11,188 nucleotides of DNA from Pseudolabrys sp. Its GTDB lineage: Bacteria; Pseudomonadota; Alphaproteobacteria; Rhizobiales; Xanthobacteraceae. The DNA is taken from NCBI GenBank assembly GCA_029945495.1, contig JAQSCR010000488.1, positions 1-11,188 on the forward strand, in the 5' to 3' direction. A program made the translations under genes and the position numbers. The stretch's first letter is position 1, and each line of letters begins with the position of its first letter. Below the pieces are notes generated by a model. The model saw nothing but the letters and a program-made list of their open reading frames with translations, was not told the DNA's origin and did no database searches. Positions 1-6,201 of the stretch are shown here, in pieces.

Positions 1-177
1 GTCGATCCCGCGTCTGCGCTGCTCGAATTCGTCCAGAACAACCGTGTCGATCATATCCTGATCGGCGCGCGCCACGACTCGCTGATGCGCACGCTGCTCG
101 GCAGCGTCTCGGCCAAGGTCGCGGCCGAAGCGCCCTGTACGGTCACCGTGGTGCGGCCGCCGCGCACAGCGGCCTAG
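1..177 (+). CDS. Universal stress protein domain, C-terminal part (5' truncated by window)
   Basis: The first 58 codons are open from base 1 and end at TAG 175-177. The peptide contains VDHILIGARHDSLMRTLLGS followed by VSAKVAAEAPCTVTVVR, the usual C-terminal ATP-binding loop and last beta strand of the UspA fold. The family consensus is G-x2-G-x9-G-(S/T). Here the second glycine is His25 and the loop is one residue shorter, as I recall for the universal stress domain attached to Ser/Thr kinases in Bradyrhizobium relatives. So this could be the tail of a kinase/USP fusion or of a stand-alone stress protein; the window cannot decide. It converges on the amidohydrolase 18 bp away, and its stop lies inside the first copy of a 22-bp tandem repeat. 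Confidence 0.8.
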   Translation, partial: VDPASALLEFVQNNRVDHILIGARHDSLMRTLLGSVSAKVAAEAPCTVTVVRPPRTAA

Positions 178-214
178 AGCCGACAGAACTTCGGCCTAGA
201 GCCGATAGAACTTT
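171..214. repeat. Two tandem 22-bp direct repeats over converging stop codons
   Basis: Bases 171-192 and 193-214 are direct copies starting GGCCTAGAGCCGA, matching at 20 of 22 positions; both differences are C/T. The first copy holds the TAG that ends the universal stress protein. The second holds the stop and last codons of the minus-strand amidohydrolase. Read on the minus strand, each copy encodes almost the same tail (K-F-Y/C-R-L-stop), so the repeat looks like a small duplication of the amidohydrolase 3' end. Confidence 0.8.
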
Positions 215-1143
215 GCCGCGTTGTCATGGAATACGGCGCGCTGGTCGGCCTCCGTGTATTCGGCCATCACCTTGCGATAGATGGCGAAGAAATCGGCGTA
301 GCTGGCGTGCAGCTTCTCCAGCGGAAAATTGCTGCCGTAGATCGTGCGTTCGACGCCGAAAATCTGAATGACGTCGCGGATCACCTGGCGCGCCTGCGCA
401 TAGTTCAGCCCGAGCGTATACATGCCAAGCCCCGACAGCTTCACATGCAAGTTCGGAAAAGCCGCCATGGCGGCGAGCGCGGCGCGCCATTCGTTGATCG
501 CCTCCGGCGTGCGCTCGGTCAACATGCCGGCATGGACCAGGATCATGCGCACATTGGGGAATGCCTTGAGGAGTTCAACCGCGTGCTTTACCTGATGCGC
601 ATAGACCTGCAATTCGAAATGCAGGTCGTGCTTCTCCAGCAGCGAGAACCCGCGGCGGAAGTCCGGATCGTTGCAGAAATCCGGCCGGCTGGCGCCCTGC
701 CGCTCCGGCAGTTTGTCCCAGTACAGCATCTGGCGCGCGCCGCGTACATTCGGGAATTGCTTCTGCGCTTTCAGCGCGGCATCGGCGTCGGTCGCCGTCA
801 GATCGACATTGCAGACGATGCCGTGCGGAAAGCCGTGCCTGTCGGCGGTCGCCTGCAGCCATTTGGTTTCCTCGAGCGCCTTGCCCGGACCCCACAGCGC
901 GGTGACGTGCACCGATTTGACCGCGCCCTGCGGCACGATGTCCCGCATCCATTCCTCGACCGTATAGTCGCGGCGGATGCCGAAATAATCGCCGAACATG
1001 CGCGGCGGCGCCGGATCGGCCAGCCATGCGACATCCTTGCGCAACCAGATATGGTGGTGGGTGTCGATCATCGGTCCGTCGTAAAGCGGCATAGGCAATT
1101 CCCCGAACGGCGCGGCTTGCTTTTTGCTGGTATTTTCCGCCAT
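196..1143 (-). CDS. Amidohydrolase-2 family metal-dependent hydrolase (COG3618-like)
   Basis: A 315-residue TIM-barrel hydrolase of the amidohydrolase-related family (Pfam Amidohydro_2); members hydrolyse lactones or decarboxylate/hydrolyse small acids, and the substrate here is unknown. Visible motifs are the strand-1 metal motif IDTHHHIW (residues 26-33), LVHAG (202-206, His204) and YGSNFP (269-274). The last normally carries an aspartate (FGSDxP), but here residue 272 is Asn, as I recall for one subgroup of COG3618. It ends in FHDNAAKFYRL, typical of the family. I chose the ATG at 1143 because AAGGAAG lies about 8 bases upstream. An in-frame start at 1215 would add 24 basic residues without a clear ribosome site and would run into the 5' side of the bioD region. 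No signal peptide is seen, so it is probably cytoplasmic. Confidence 0.85.
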   Translation of the reverse strand: MAENTSKKQAAPFGELPMPLYDGPMIDTHHHIWLRKDVAWLADPAPPRMFGDYFGIRRDYTVEEWMRDIVPQGAVKSVHVTALWGPGKALEETKWLQATADRHGFPHGIVCNVDLTATDADAALKAQKQFPNVRGARQMLYWDKLPERQGASRPDFCNDPDFRRGFSLLEKHDLHFELQVYAHQVKHAVELLKAFPNVRMILVHAGMLTERTPEAINEWRAALAAMAAFPNLHVKLSGLGMYTLGLNYAQARQVIRDVIQIFGVERTIYGSNFPLEKLHASYADFFAIYRKVMAEYTEADQRAVFHDNAAKFYRL

Positions 1144-1188
1144 TTGGCGCTTCCTTGACCTGTTCCGAACTGCGACCCAAGGCTTTTG

Positions 1189-1254
1189 ATGCACTCGTTC
1201 GACCGATTTGCGCAAGCCACGCTCGACGACCTCAGAGGCCGCAAGGGATATTGA
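1189..1254 (+). CDS. 21-codon ORF ahead of bioD: leader peptide or bioF N-terminal relic
   Basis: ATG 1189 follows AAGG at 1178-1181 with good spacing, and the frame ends at TGA 1252-1254, one base before the bioD GTG. The peptide begins MHSFDRFAQATLDDL and then runs RGRKGY. The pattern FDxFAxxxLxxL resembles the start of alphaproteobacterial BioF (8-amino-7-oxononanoate synthase), the usual operon neighbour of bioD. That resemblance is from memory and over few residues. The bioD ribosome site (AAGGGA) lies inside this ORF, so translation of the two would be coupled. It may also be a chance ORF. Confidence 0.35.
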   Translation: MHSFDRFAQATLDDLRGRKGY

Positions 1255-1255
1255 C

Positions 1256-1933
1256 GTGAGCGCCTACTTCGTCACCGCGACCGGCACCGATATCGGCAAG
1301 ACCTTCGTCACCGCCGGACTGATTCGCTATCTGCGCAATGCCGGCCAGCCGGTGAATGCGCTCAAGCCGATCGTCAGCGGCTACGATTCTTCCGTGGTCG
1401 AGACCAGCGATCCGGCAGTTCTGCTGCGCGCGCTCGGCCGGCAGGTTTCGGCCGACGAAATCGAGACCATCGCGCCGTGGCGTTTTCGCGCACCTTTGAC
1501 GCCCGACATGGCGGCGGCGCGCGAGGGCCGGACTATCGACTTCGACAGGCTCGTCGATTTCAGCCGCGCCACCATCGATGCCGCCACCGGCATGCTGTTC
1601 ATCGAAGGCGTCGGCGGAATCATGATGCCGCTGGAAGGCAAACGCACCGTGCTGGACTGGATGGCGGCGCTCGATATCCCGCTGCTCTTGGTGGTCGGCG
1701 GCTATCTCGGCGCCATCAGCCATACGCTGACCGCGCTCGATGTGCTGCGGCAACGCAAGCTTTCCATCGCCGCCATTGTGGTCAGCGAAAGCGAACGCGG
1801 AACGGTCGCACTCGACGACACTGTCGCCAGCATTTCGCGCTTCTCCGATGGCGTCGAGGTCGTCGGCCTGCCGCGCCTGCCCGGCGGTCTCACCGAGCAT
1901 CCGGCCTTCGCCAAAATCGCTTCGCTATTATAA
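1256..1933 (+). CDS. bioD: ATP-dependent dethiobiotin synthase BioD
   Basis: BioD closes the ureido ring of dethiobiotin from 7,8-diaminononanoate, CO2 and ATP, the next-to-last step of biotin synthesis, in the cytosol. The 225 residues show the P-loop GTDIGKT (10-16), the substrate lysine in ALKPIVSG (Lys37, same numbering as in E. coli BioD, with Ser41) and the EGVGG loop (117-121) followed by MMPL. The length is normal for the family. I start at GTG 1256 because AAGGGA lies seven bases upstream and the product then begins MSAYFVTATG, as BioD proteins do; a TTG at 1208 would add 16 non-homologous residues. No other bio gene follows: the next gene converges, leaving 13 bp between stops. So this bioD is either an orphan or follows a lost bioF (see the small ORF). 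Confidence 0.95.
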   Translation: MSAYFVTATGTDIGKTFVTAGLIRYLRNAGQPVNALKPIVSGYDSSVVETSDPAVLLRALGRQVSADEIETIAPWRFRAPLTPDMAAAREGRTIDFDRLVDFSRATIDAATGMLFIEGVGGIMMPLEGKRTVLDWMAALDIPLLLVVGGYLGAISHTLTALDVLRQRKLSIAAIVVSESERGTVALDDTVASISRFSDGVEVVGLPRLPGGLTEHPAFAKIASLL

Positions 1934-1946
1934 TTTCGCCGTGCTT

Positions 1947-3182
1947 TTATAGTTTTGCGGTTTCGATAAAGCGGATCAGCGCGGCGACCGCCAGGCCCAT
2001 ATCGGCGGGACTGGCATATTCGGCCGGGTTGTGGCTGATGCCACCGCGGCAACGCACGAACATCATCGCAATCGGGCACAGCCTGGCCATCGCCGTGCCG
2101 TCATGGCCGGCGCCGGAAGCGAGGTGCAACGGCTCGCCACCAACGGCGCGAATGGCATTGGCGATGCCGTCCTGCAATACGGAATCGCACGGCGTGGTGG
2201 CGACGTCGCGCGTCTGGGTGATCGTCAGACCAAGCTCGCGGCGACTGGCGACGGCGCGAATTTCGGTTTTCAGCTGATCGACAAATTGCTGCCGCGCCGC
2301 ATCGGAGCCGGAACGGATATCGACGATCAACGCGACGTTGCCCGGGATGACATTGGAAGCCGCCGCCGGAATGCGTAACTGGCCGACGGTCGCCACCACT
2401 TCACCTTTGGTTTCGCGCGCTAGTTTCTCGGCCAGTAGGATGACTTCGGCAGAGCCGGCGAGCGCGTCGCGCCGTAGCATCATCGGTACCGTGCCGGCGT
2501 GTCCGGCCTCGCCGAGGAATTCGACGTTGAGATAGCTTTGCCCGGCGATCGCGGTGACGACGCCGAGCGGCTGGCTTTTATATTCCAGCACCGGCCCCTG
2601 CTCGATATGAACTTCGACATAGGCCGCTGCGACGTCGCGCGTATAGGCGGCAGCCGCGATATCGTCGGGATTTTTGCCGTACTGCACGACGGCGTCACGC
2701 AAGGTGACGCCGTCTTTGTCGGCCATATCGAGGCGCGTGGCGTCGAAGGTGCCGGCGCAGGCCATAGACGAAGCAAGCGTCGCCGGAAAGCGCACGCCCT
2801 CCTCGTCTCCGAACGCCAGCACGGCGATGCCGAAGCCGAGCTTGCGCCCGGCGCTCGCGAAATGCTCGGCGGCGAGAATGCCGGCGACGACGCCGAACGG
2901 CCCGTCGAACATGCCGCCGTCGATCACGGTGTCGATATGCGAGCCGATCAGCAGCCGCTTCTTGCCGGTACCGGCCCAATGGCCGTGCACAGTGCCGAGC
3001 GCGTCTTCCGACACGTCGAGTTTGGCAGCGCGCATCCACTTCGCCACCAGGTCGGCGGCCGCGCGATGCTCGGGCGTGAGAAACTGGCGGATCAGCCGGT
3101 TCGGCTCGGCCGAGATCGAACCGAGCGTGCGGATCATGGTGTCGGCGCGCTCGCCAAGCGCCATTGCGTCGGGATCACTCAC
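1947..3182 (-). CDS. M20-family amidohydrolase, probable allantoate amidohydrolase
   Basis: A 411-residue binuclear-metal hydrolase of the M20 family, in the branch of allantoate amidohydrolases, ureidoglycolate amidohydrolases and N-carbamoyl-L-amino-acid hydrolases. Metal and catalytic motifs are GSHIDTV (80-86, His82), MFDGPFG (91-97, Asp93), FGDEEGVRF (124-132, Glu127/128), VHIEQGP (191-197, His192) and GISHNPAEY (381-389, His384). AGHAGTVPM (226-234) and SGAGHDG (356-362) belong to the dimerisation/substrate domain. Allantoate is favoured because uraH lies 42 bp upstream on the same strand, placing it in urate/ureide breakdown; a hydantoinase-pathway carbamoylase is the main alternative. 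The start is GTG 3182 with TAAGG ahead; the ATG seven codons in has no ribosome site. No allantoinase, uraD or urate oxidase is in the window. Confidence 0.85.
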   Translation of the reverse strand: MSDPDAMALGERADTMIRTLGSISAEPNRLIRQFLTPEHRAAADLVAKWMRAAKLDVSEDALGTVHGHWAGTGKKRLLIGSHIDTVIDGGMFDGPFGVVAGILAAEHFASAGRKLGFGIAVLAFGDEEGVRFPATLASSMACAGTFDATRLDMADKDGVTLRDAVVQYGKNPDDIAAAAYTRDVAAAYVEVHIEQGPVLEYKSQPLGVVTAIAGQSYLNVEFLGEAGHAGTVPMMLRRDALAGSAEVILLAEKLARETKGEVVATVGQLRIPAAASNVIPGNVALIVDIRSGSDAARQQFVDQLKTEIRAVASRRELGLTITQTRDVATTPCDSVLQDGIANAIRAVGGEPLHLASGAGHDGTAMARLCPIAMMFVRCRGGISHNPAEYASPADMGLAVAALIRFIETAKL

Positions 3183-3224
3183 GGCAAGGCCTTACCCTGC
3201 GCGCTGCCACACTGCGCCACGCCA

Positions 3225-3569
3225 TCAACTCCCGCGATAGGTCGAATAGCCGTAAGGCTGAATCAGCAAGGGCACATGGTAGTCGCGTCCGCCGGAGAGA
3301 CCAAATCGCACTGGCACCAGATCGAGAAAGGCCGGGTCCGCCGTCATCGGTTTTTGCGCGCGATAATAGTCGCCGACATGGAAGGTCATTTCGTAGGTGC
3401 CCGGCGCCAGTGCCGCGCCTTCGAGCAGCGGCCGGTCAAGACGGCCGTCGCTGTTGGTGATGCCCTCCGCGAGGATGGCCGGCTCGTCGGCCCGCCGCAG
3501 CACCACGCGCAGCCCCGCCGCGGGTTTACCGGAAGTGGTGTCGAGGACGTGGGTGGTGAGCTTGGGCAT
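3225..3569 (-). CDS. uraH: 5-hydroxyisourate hydrolase (transthyretin-like)
   Basis: UraH hydrolyses 5-hydroxyisourate, the product of urate oxidation, to OHCU. The 114-residue protein has both family signatures: LTTHVLDTTSGKPA at residues 4-17 and the C-terminal YRGS (111-114). The likely catalytic residues are visible: His7, Arg43 (DGRLDRPL) and His98 (RDYHVPL). Length is normal and there is no export signal, so it is cytosolic. The ATG at 3569 is the only start that fits, though no clear Shine-Dalgarno sequence precedes it. It is followed by the M20 hydrolase in the same direction. A strong small hairpin (3594-3609) sits 24 bp upstream, between it and the quinone reductase gene. The gene for the next step, OHCU decarboxylase (uraD), is absent. 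Confidence 0.95.
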   Translation of the reverse strand: MPKLTTHVLDTTSGKPAAGLRVVLRRADEPAILAEGITNSDGRLDRPLLEGAALAPGTYEMTFHVGDYYRAQKPMTADPAFLDLVPVRFGLSGGRDYHVPLLIQPYGYSTYRGS

Positions 3570-3593
3570 GGCAACAACATAACAGGCTGGCCC

Positions 3594-3609
3594 CCCCGCG
3601 AAAGCGGGG
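3594..3609. repeat. Short GC hairpin with tetraloop in the qor-uraH spacer
   Basis: CCCCGC (3594-3599), loop GAAA, GCGGGG (3604-3609): a perfect 6-bp stem with a stable tetraloop. No T-tract follows on the minus strand, so it is a poor intrinsic terminator. The core CCCCGCGAAAGCGGGG resembles a dispersed repetitive intergenic palindrome that I recall as common in proteobacterial genomes. It could also reduce read-through into uraH. Confidence 0.6.
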
Positions 3610-3644
3610 ACGCCGGTATTCAGACGAAAGAACGGTACTGCTCT

Positions 3645-4622
3645 TTAAGGAACCAGAATGACCGAACCGGTGGTTTTGCGGCCTTCGAGGTCCTTGTGCG
3701 CCTGGGCGGCATCCTTGAGCGCGTATTTGTGGCTGGCCGGAATCTTCACCACCCCGGAGCCGACGACATTGAAAAGGTCGTTGGCGGTCGCCACCAGGTC
3801 CTCGCGCTTGGCTGCATAATGATTGAGCGTCGGCCGGGTCGCGAACAACGAGCCCTTGTGCTGCAGCAGGTTGATGTCGAAAGCCTTGATCGGGCCCGAG
3901 GCCGACCCGAAGGACACGAACATACCGAGCGGGCGGATACAGTCGAGCGACTTCGGGAACGTGTCGTTGCCGATGCCGTCGTAGACCACGTCGCACAGCT
4001 TGGCGCTGGTGATTTCCTTGACCCGCGCCGCGAAGTCCTCGTCGCGATACAGGATGGTGTGATGCGCGCCATTCTTCGTAGCCAGCTCCGCCTTGTCCTT
4101 GGAGCCGACGGTGCCGATGACGGTGGCGCCGAGATGATTGGCCCACTGGCACAGGATGAGGCCGACGCCGCCGGCGGCGGCATGAACGAGAATGATGTCG
4201 CCCTTTTTGACCTTGAAGGTGCGGTTGAGCAGATATTGCGCGGTCATGCCCTTGAGCATCATCGACGCGGCCTGCTCGTAGCTGATGTTGTCGGGCAGCT
4301 TCACCGCCCGCTCGGCCGGCAGCAGACGCTCGGCCGCGTAACCGCCAAGCGGCACGACATAAGCGACGCGGTCGCCCACCTTGAGGTCGGTGACGCCCGG
4401 CCCCACTTCGGTGATCTGGCCGGCGCCTTCATTGCCGGACACGAACGGCAAGCCGACCGGCGACGGATACAGGCCGATGCGGAAATAAGTGTCGATGAAG
4501 TTCACGCCGCAGGCGTGCTGCTTGATCTTGATCTGGCCCTGCCCGGGCGCCGGAATCTCGATGTCGTCCAGCGTCAGGACTTCCGGACCGCCGGTTTTGT
4601 GAACGCGCACTGCCGCGACCAT
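3645..4622 (-). CDS. Zinc-less quinone oxidoreductase (NADPH:quinone reductase, MDR family)
   Basis: A 325-residue medium-chain dehydrogenase/reductase of the Qor type, which reduces quinones or enones with NADPH. Evidence: the N-terminal GroES-like fold with NFID (41-44) and LPFVSGNEGAG (58-68), the nucleotide-binding loop HAAAGGVG (147-154) after KKGD, the VGSKDKAELA turn after strand 2, and the C-terminal GRKTTGSVILVP. The structural and catalytic zinc ligands of alcohol dehydrogenases are missing, as expected for this subfamily. ATG 4622 is well placed: AAGGGG lies six bases upstream. It is on the same strand as its neighbours, but 115 bp separate it from the SDR gene and 75 bp from uraH, so it may have its own promoter. 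The physiological substrate is unknown. Confidence 0.93.
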   Translation of the reverse strand: MVAAVRVHKTGGPEVLTLDDIEIPAPGQGQIKIKQHACGVNFIDTYFRIGLYPSPVGLPFVSGNEGAGQITEVGPGVTDLKVGDRVAYVVPLGGYAAERLLPAERAVKLPDNISYEQAASMMLKGMTAQYLLNRTFKVKKGDIILVHAAAGGVGLILCQWANHLGATVIGTVGSKDKAELATKNGAHHTILYRDEDFAARVKEITSAKLCDVVYDGIGNDTFPKSLDCIRPLGMFVSFGSASGPIKAFDINLLQHKGSLFATRPTLNHYAAKREDLVATANDLFNVVGSGVVKIPASHKYALKDAAQAHKDLEGRKTTGSVILVP

Positions 4623-4685
4623 GTTTCACCCCTTGAATAAATTTCGTTTGTTGAATGGGTTGAGTTTCGGCGGCGATCATAGGCA

Positions 4686-4712
4686 GCCCGCTCGCGCCAG
4701 CGCAAGGCGGGC
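4686..4712. terminator. Possible stem-loop after the SDR operon (weak)
   Basis: GCCCGC (4686-4691) and GCGGGC (4707-4712) pair across 15 bases that can form a small inner GCG/CGC stem. It lies between the SDR stop (4738) and the quinone reductase start (4622), where the four-gene operon could end. No U-run follows on the minus strand, so it would not be a classical intrinsic terminator. Confidence 0.25.
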
Positions 4713-4737
4713 AGACCGAGGCAGGCAGCGCAACGCG

Positions 4738-5475
4738 TCAGCGCGCGCCCGACACACGAAGATTTGTACCATTAACGTAAGACGCAGCATCCGACAGCAG
4801 GAACAGGATGCCTTCGGCGACCTCCTCCGGCGATCCGGCGCGGCCTTGCGGCAGTGCCGACATCAACCGCTCGACCCGGCCCGGCGGCTGGATATCGGTG
4901 TCGATCATGCCGGGGCTGACCGCGTTGACGCGAATGCCTTCCTTGGCGACTTCGCGCGACACGCCGATCACCATCGAATCGACCGCGCCTTTGGCGGCCG
5001 CATACCAGACACATTCATTGGCGCCGCCGATCGTCGCCGCCATCGACGACAGCATGACGACCGAGCCGCCTTTGCCGCCGTGTTTGGTCGACATGCCGCG
5101 CACGCAGGCGCGCAGGCACAGCAACGCGCCGAGCGTATCGACGTCGAGCACCTCGCGGATGGTCTTACTGTCGGCCTCGTCGAGCCGCGACATCGGTCCG
5201 ATGATGCCGGATGAATGGACGAAATGCGTGATCGGCCCCAGTTCCTCGACGGTCTGCGCGAACACGCGCTCGATGTCTTCTTCCTTGCCCATGTCGCCTT
5301 GCAGCGCGATCGCCCGGCCGCCGGCGGCTTTCACCGCGGCGACGACGGCCGCGGCGGCGTTCGAATTGCTGTTGTAGTTCACTGCGACGTCATAGCCTTT
5401 CGCGCCCGCCAGTTTCGCGGTGGCGGCGCCGATGCCGCGGCTGCCGCCGGCGACCAGAAGAACGGGACGAGACAT
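4738..5475 (-). CDS. SDR-family oxidoreductase (YgfF/FabG-like) with altered motifs
   Basis: A 245-residue classical short-chain dehydrogenase. The cofactor loop is AGGSRGIG (9-16), and the second strand ends in NYNSNSNAA (33-41), which suggests NADPH rather than NADH. The catalytic Ser144 (MLSSMAA), Tyr158 and Lys162 (WYAAAKGAV) are present, with VSPGMIDTDI (187-195) and LLSDAASYVNG (226-236) as in E. coli YgfF and FabG. Two usual features differ: the NNAG motif is HSSG (87-90), and the catalytic-tetrad Asn is Asp113. Start ATG 5475 has GGGGAG eight bases upstream; the longer frame to 5616 runs into pcs and adds only arginine-rich sequence. It begins 25 bp after the pcs stop, so it is likely cotranscribed with it. 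Substrate unknown. Confidence 0.9.
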   Translation of the reverse strand: MSRPVLLVAGGSRGIGAATAKLAGAKGYDVAVNYNSNSNAAAAVVAAVKAAGGRAIALQGDMGKEEDIERVFAQTVEELGPITHFVHSSGIIGPMSRLDEADSKTIREVLDVDTLGALLCLRACVRGMSTKHGGKGGSVVMLSSMAATIGGANECVWYAAAKGAVDSMVIGVSREVAKEGIRVNAVSPGMIDTDIQPPGRVERLMSALPQGRAGSPEEVAEGILFLLSDAASYVNGTNLRVSGAR

Positions 5476-5500
5476 GCGCGCAACTCCCCAGCGTGTACTA

Positions 5501-6196
5501 TTATTGAGGCGATGGTTCGGCCCGGCGTAGCAAGCCCGCCACCAGGAAGTAAAGCGCGATCGCCGACAGGGCCGCGGCGATGGCCGGCGGCGGCGCAAGA
5601 TCCTGCGCCACCGCAACGAAAGCGAGAGCGGCCCACAGCGCCATCAGCGCGATGTTGACGAGACGCAGACGCTTGACCCGCAGCGGATGCACAAAGCGCA
5701 ACGGCACGAAGGTGAGCACGGCCAGCGCCAGCACCGCCGCCGCGGCGACCCAGGGCGGCGGCTCCAGCACGAACAGATAGAACGCGACCAGATTCCACAC
5801 CGCCGGAAAACCGCGAAAATAGTTGTCGTCGGTCTTCATGTTGCGGTCGGCGAAATACAGCGCGCCGGTGACGACGACGACCAGCCCTAAAGGTATCGCC
5901 AGCATTTCCGGCAGATAGCCGCTGGCCGCGATCGCATAGGCCGGGACGAAAACGTAGGTGACGAAGTCGACGACGTAGTCGAGCCCCTCGCCGTTCCAGC
6001 GCGGCAGCACATGCGCGACATTGAAGCGGCGCGCCATCGGTCCGTCGACACCGTCGACGATCAGCGCCAGGCCGAGCGAGAGGAACATCGCCGCCCAGTG
6101 GCCGCCGGTTGCGAAGACGAGTGCCAACAGCGCCAGCGCCGCGCCGAACGCGGTGAAGACATGGACGGCGAAGGCGCGCAGCTCTGCGAGAGTCAT
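5501..6196 (-). CDS. pcs: Phosphatidylcholine synthase (CDP-diacylglycerol:choline phosphotransferase)
   Basis: Pcs makes phosphatidylcholine in one membrane step from CDP-diacylglycerol and choline, releasing CMP; it is typical of rhizobia and relatives. The 231 residues show the CDP-alcohol phosphotransferase motif in its Pcs form: DGVDGPMAR (48-56), 12 residues, then GEGLDYVVD (69-77), giving Asp48, Asp51, Asp73 and Asp77 as metal/catalytic residues. The 12-residue spacing, LPRWNG, FADRNMKTDD (115-124) and FVHPLRVKRLR (168-178) match Pcs rather than Pgs or Pss. Several hydrophobic segments mark it as an inner-membrane protein. I chose ATG 6196, five bases after the upstream stop, giving MTLAELRAFAVH as in known Pcs; a TTG at 6217 would overlap the DUF1326 gene. 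It sits between DUF1326 and the SDR in a tight operon. Confidence 0.93.
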   Translation of the reverse strand: MTLAELRAFAVHVFTAFGAALALLALVFATGGHWAAMFLSLGLALIVDGVDGPMARRFNVAHVLPRWNGEGLDYVVDFVTYVFVPAYAIAASGYLPEMLAIPLGLVVVVTGALYFADRNMKTDDNYFRGFPAVWNLVAFYLFVLEPPPWVAAAAVLALAVLTFVPLRFVHPLRVKRLRLVNIALMALWAALAFVAVAQDLAPPPAIAAALSAIALYFLVAGLLRRAEPSPQ

Positions 6197-6201
6197 AAGG
6201 G

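Noticed and set aside
226..1158. A 310-codon + strand frame opposite the amidohydrolase
   Set aside because: Shadow of a well-supported TIM-barrel gene; no motif or ribosome site of its own.
1208..1255. TTG start giving BioD 16 extra residues
   Set aside because: The extension is unlike BioD, and GTG 1256 has a good AAGGGA site and a normal N-terminus.
1934..1946. Terminator between the converging bioD and M20 genes
   Set aside because: Only 13 bases, with no inverted repeat or T-run pattern.
1477..2277. A 266-codon + strand frame running through the bioD 3' half into the M20 gene
   Set aside because: Overlaps bioD in another frame and then runs antisense to the M20 gene; no coherent protein.
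2499..4640. A 713-codon open frame on the + strand opposite the M20 hydrolase, uraH and quinone reductase genes
   Set aside because: It is antisense to three genes with full family motifs, crosses their spacers, has a low-complexity Arg/Gly/Asp/His-rich product and no recognisable domain. Long antisense frames are expected in GC-rich codon usage.
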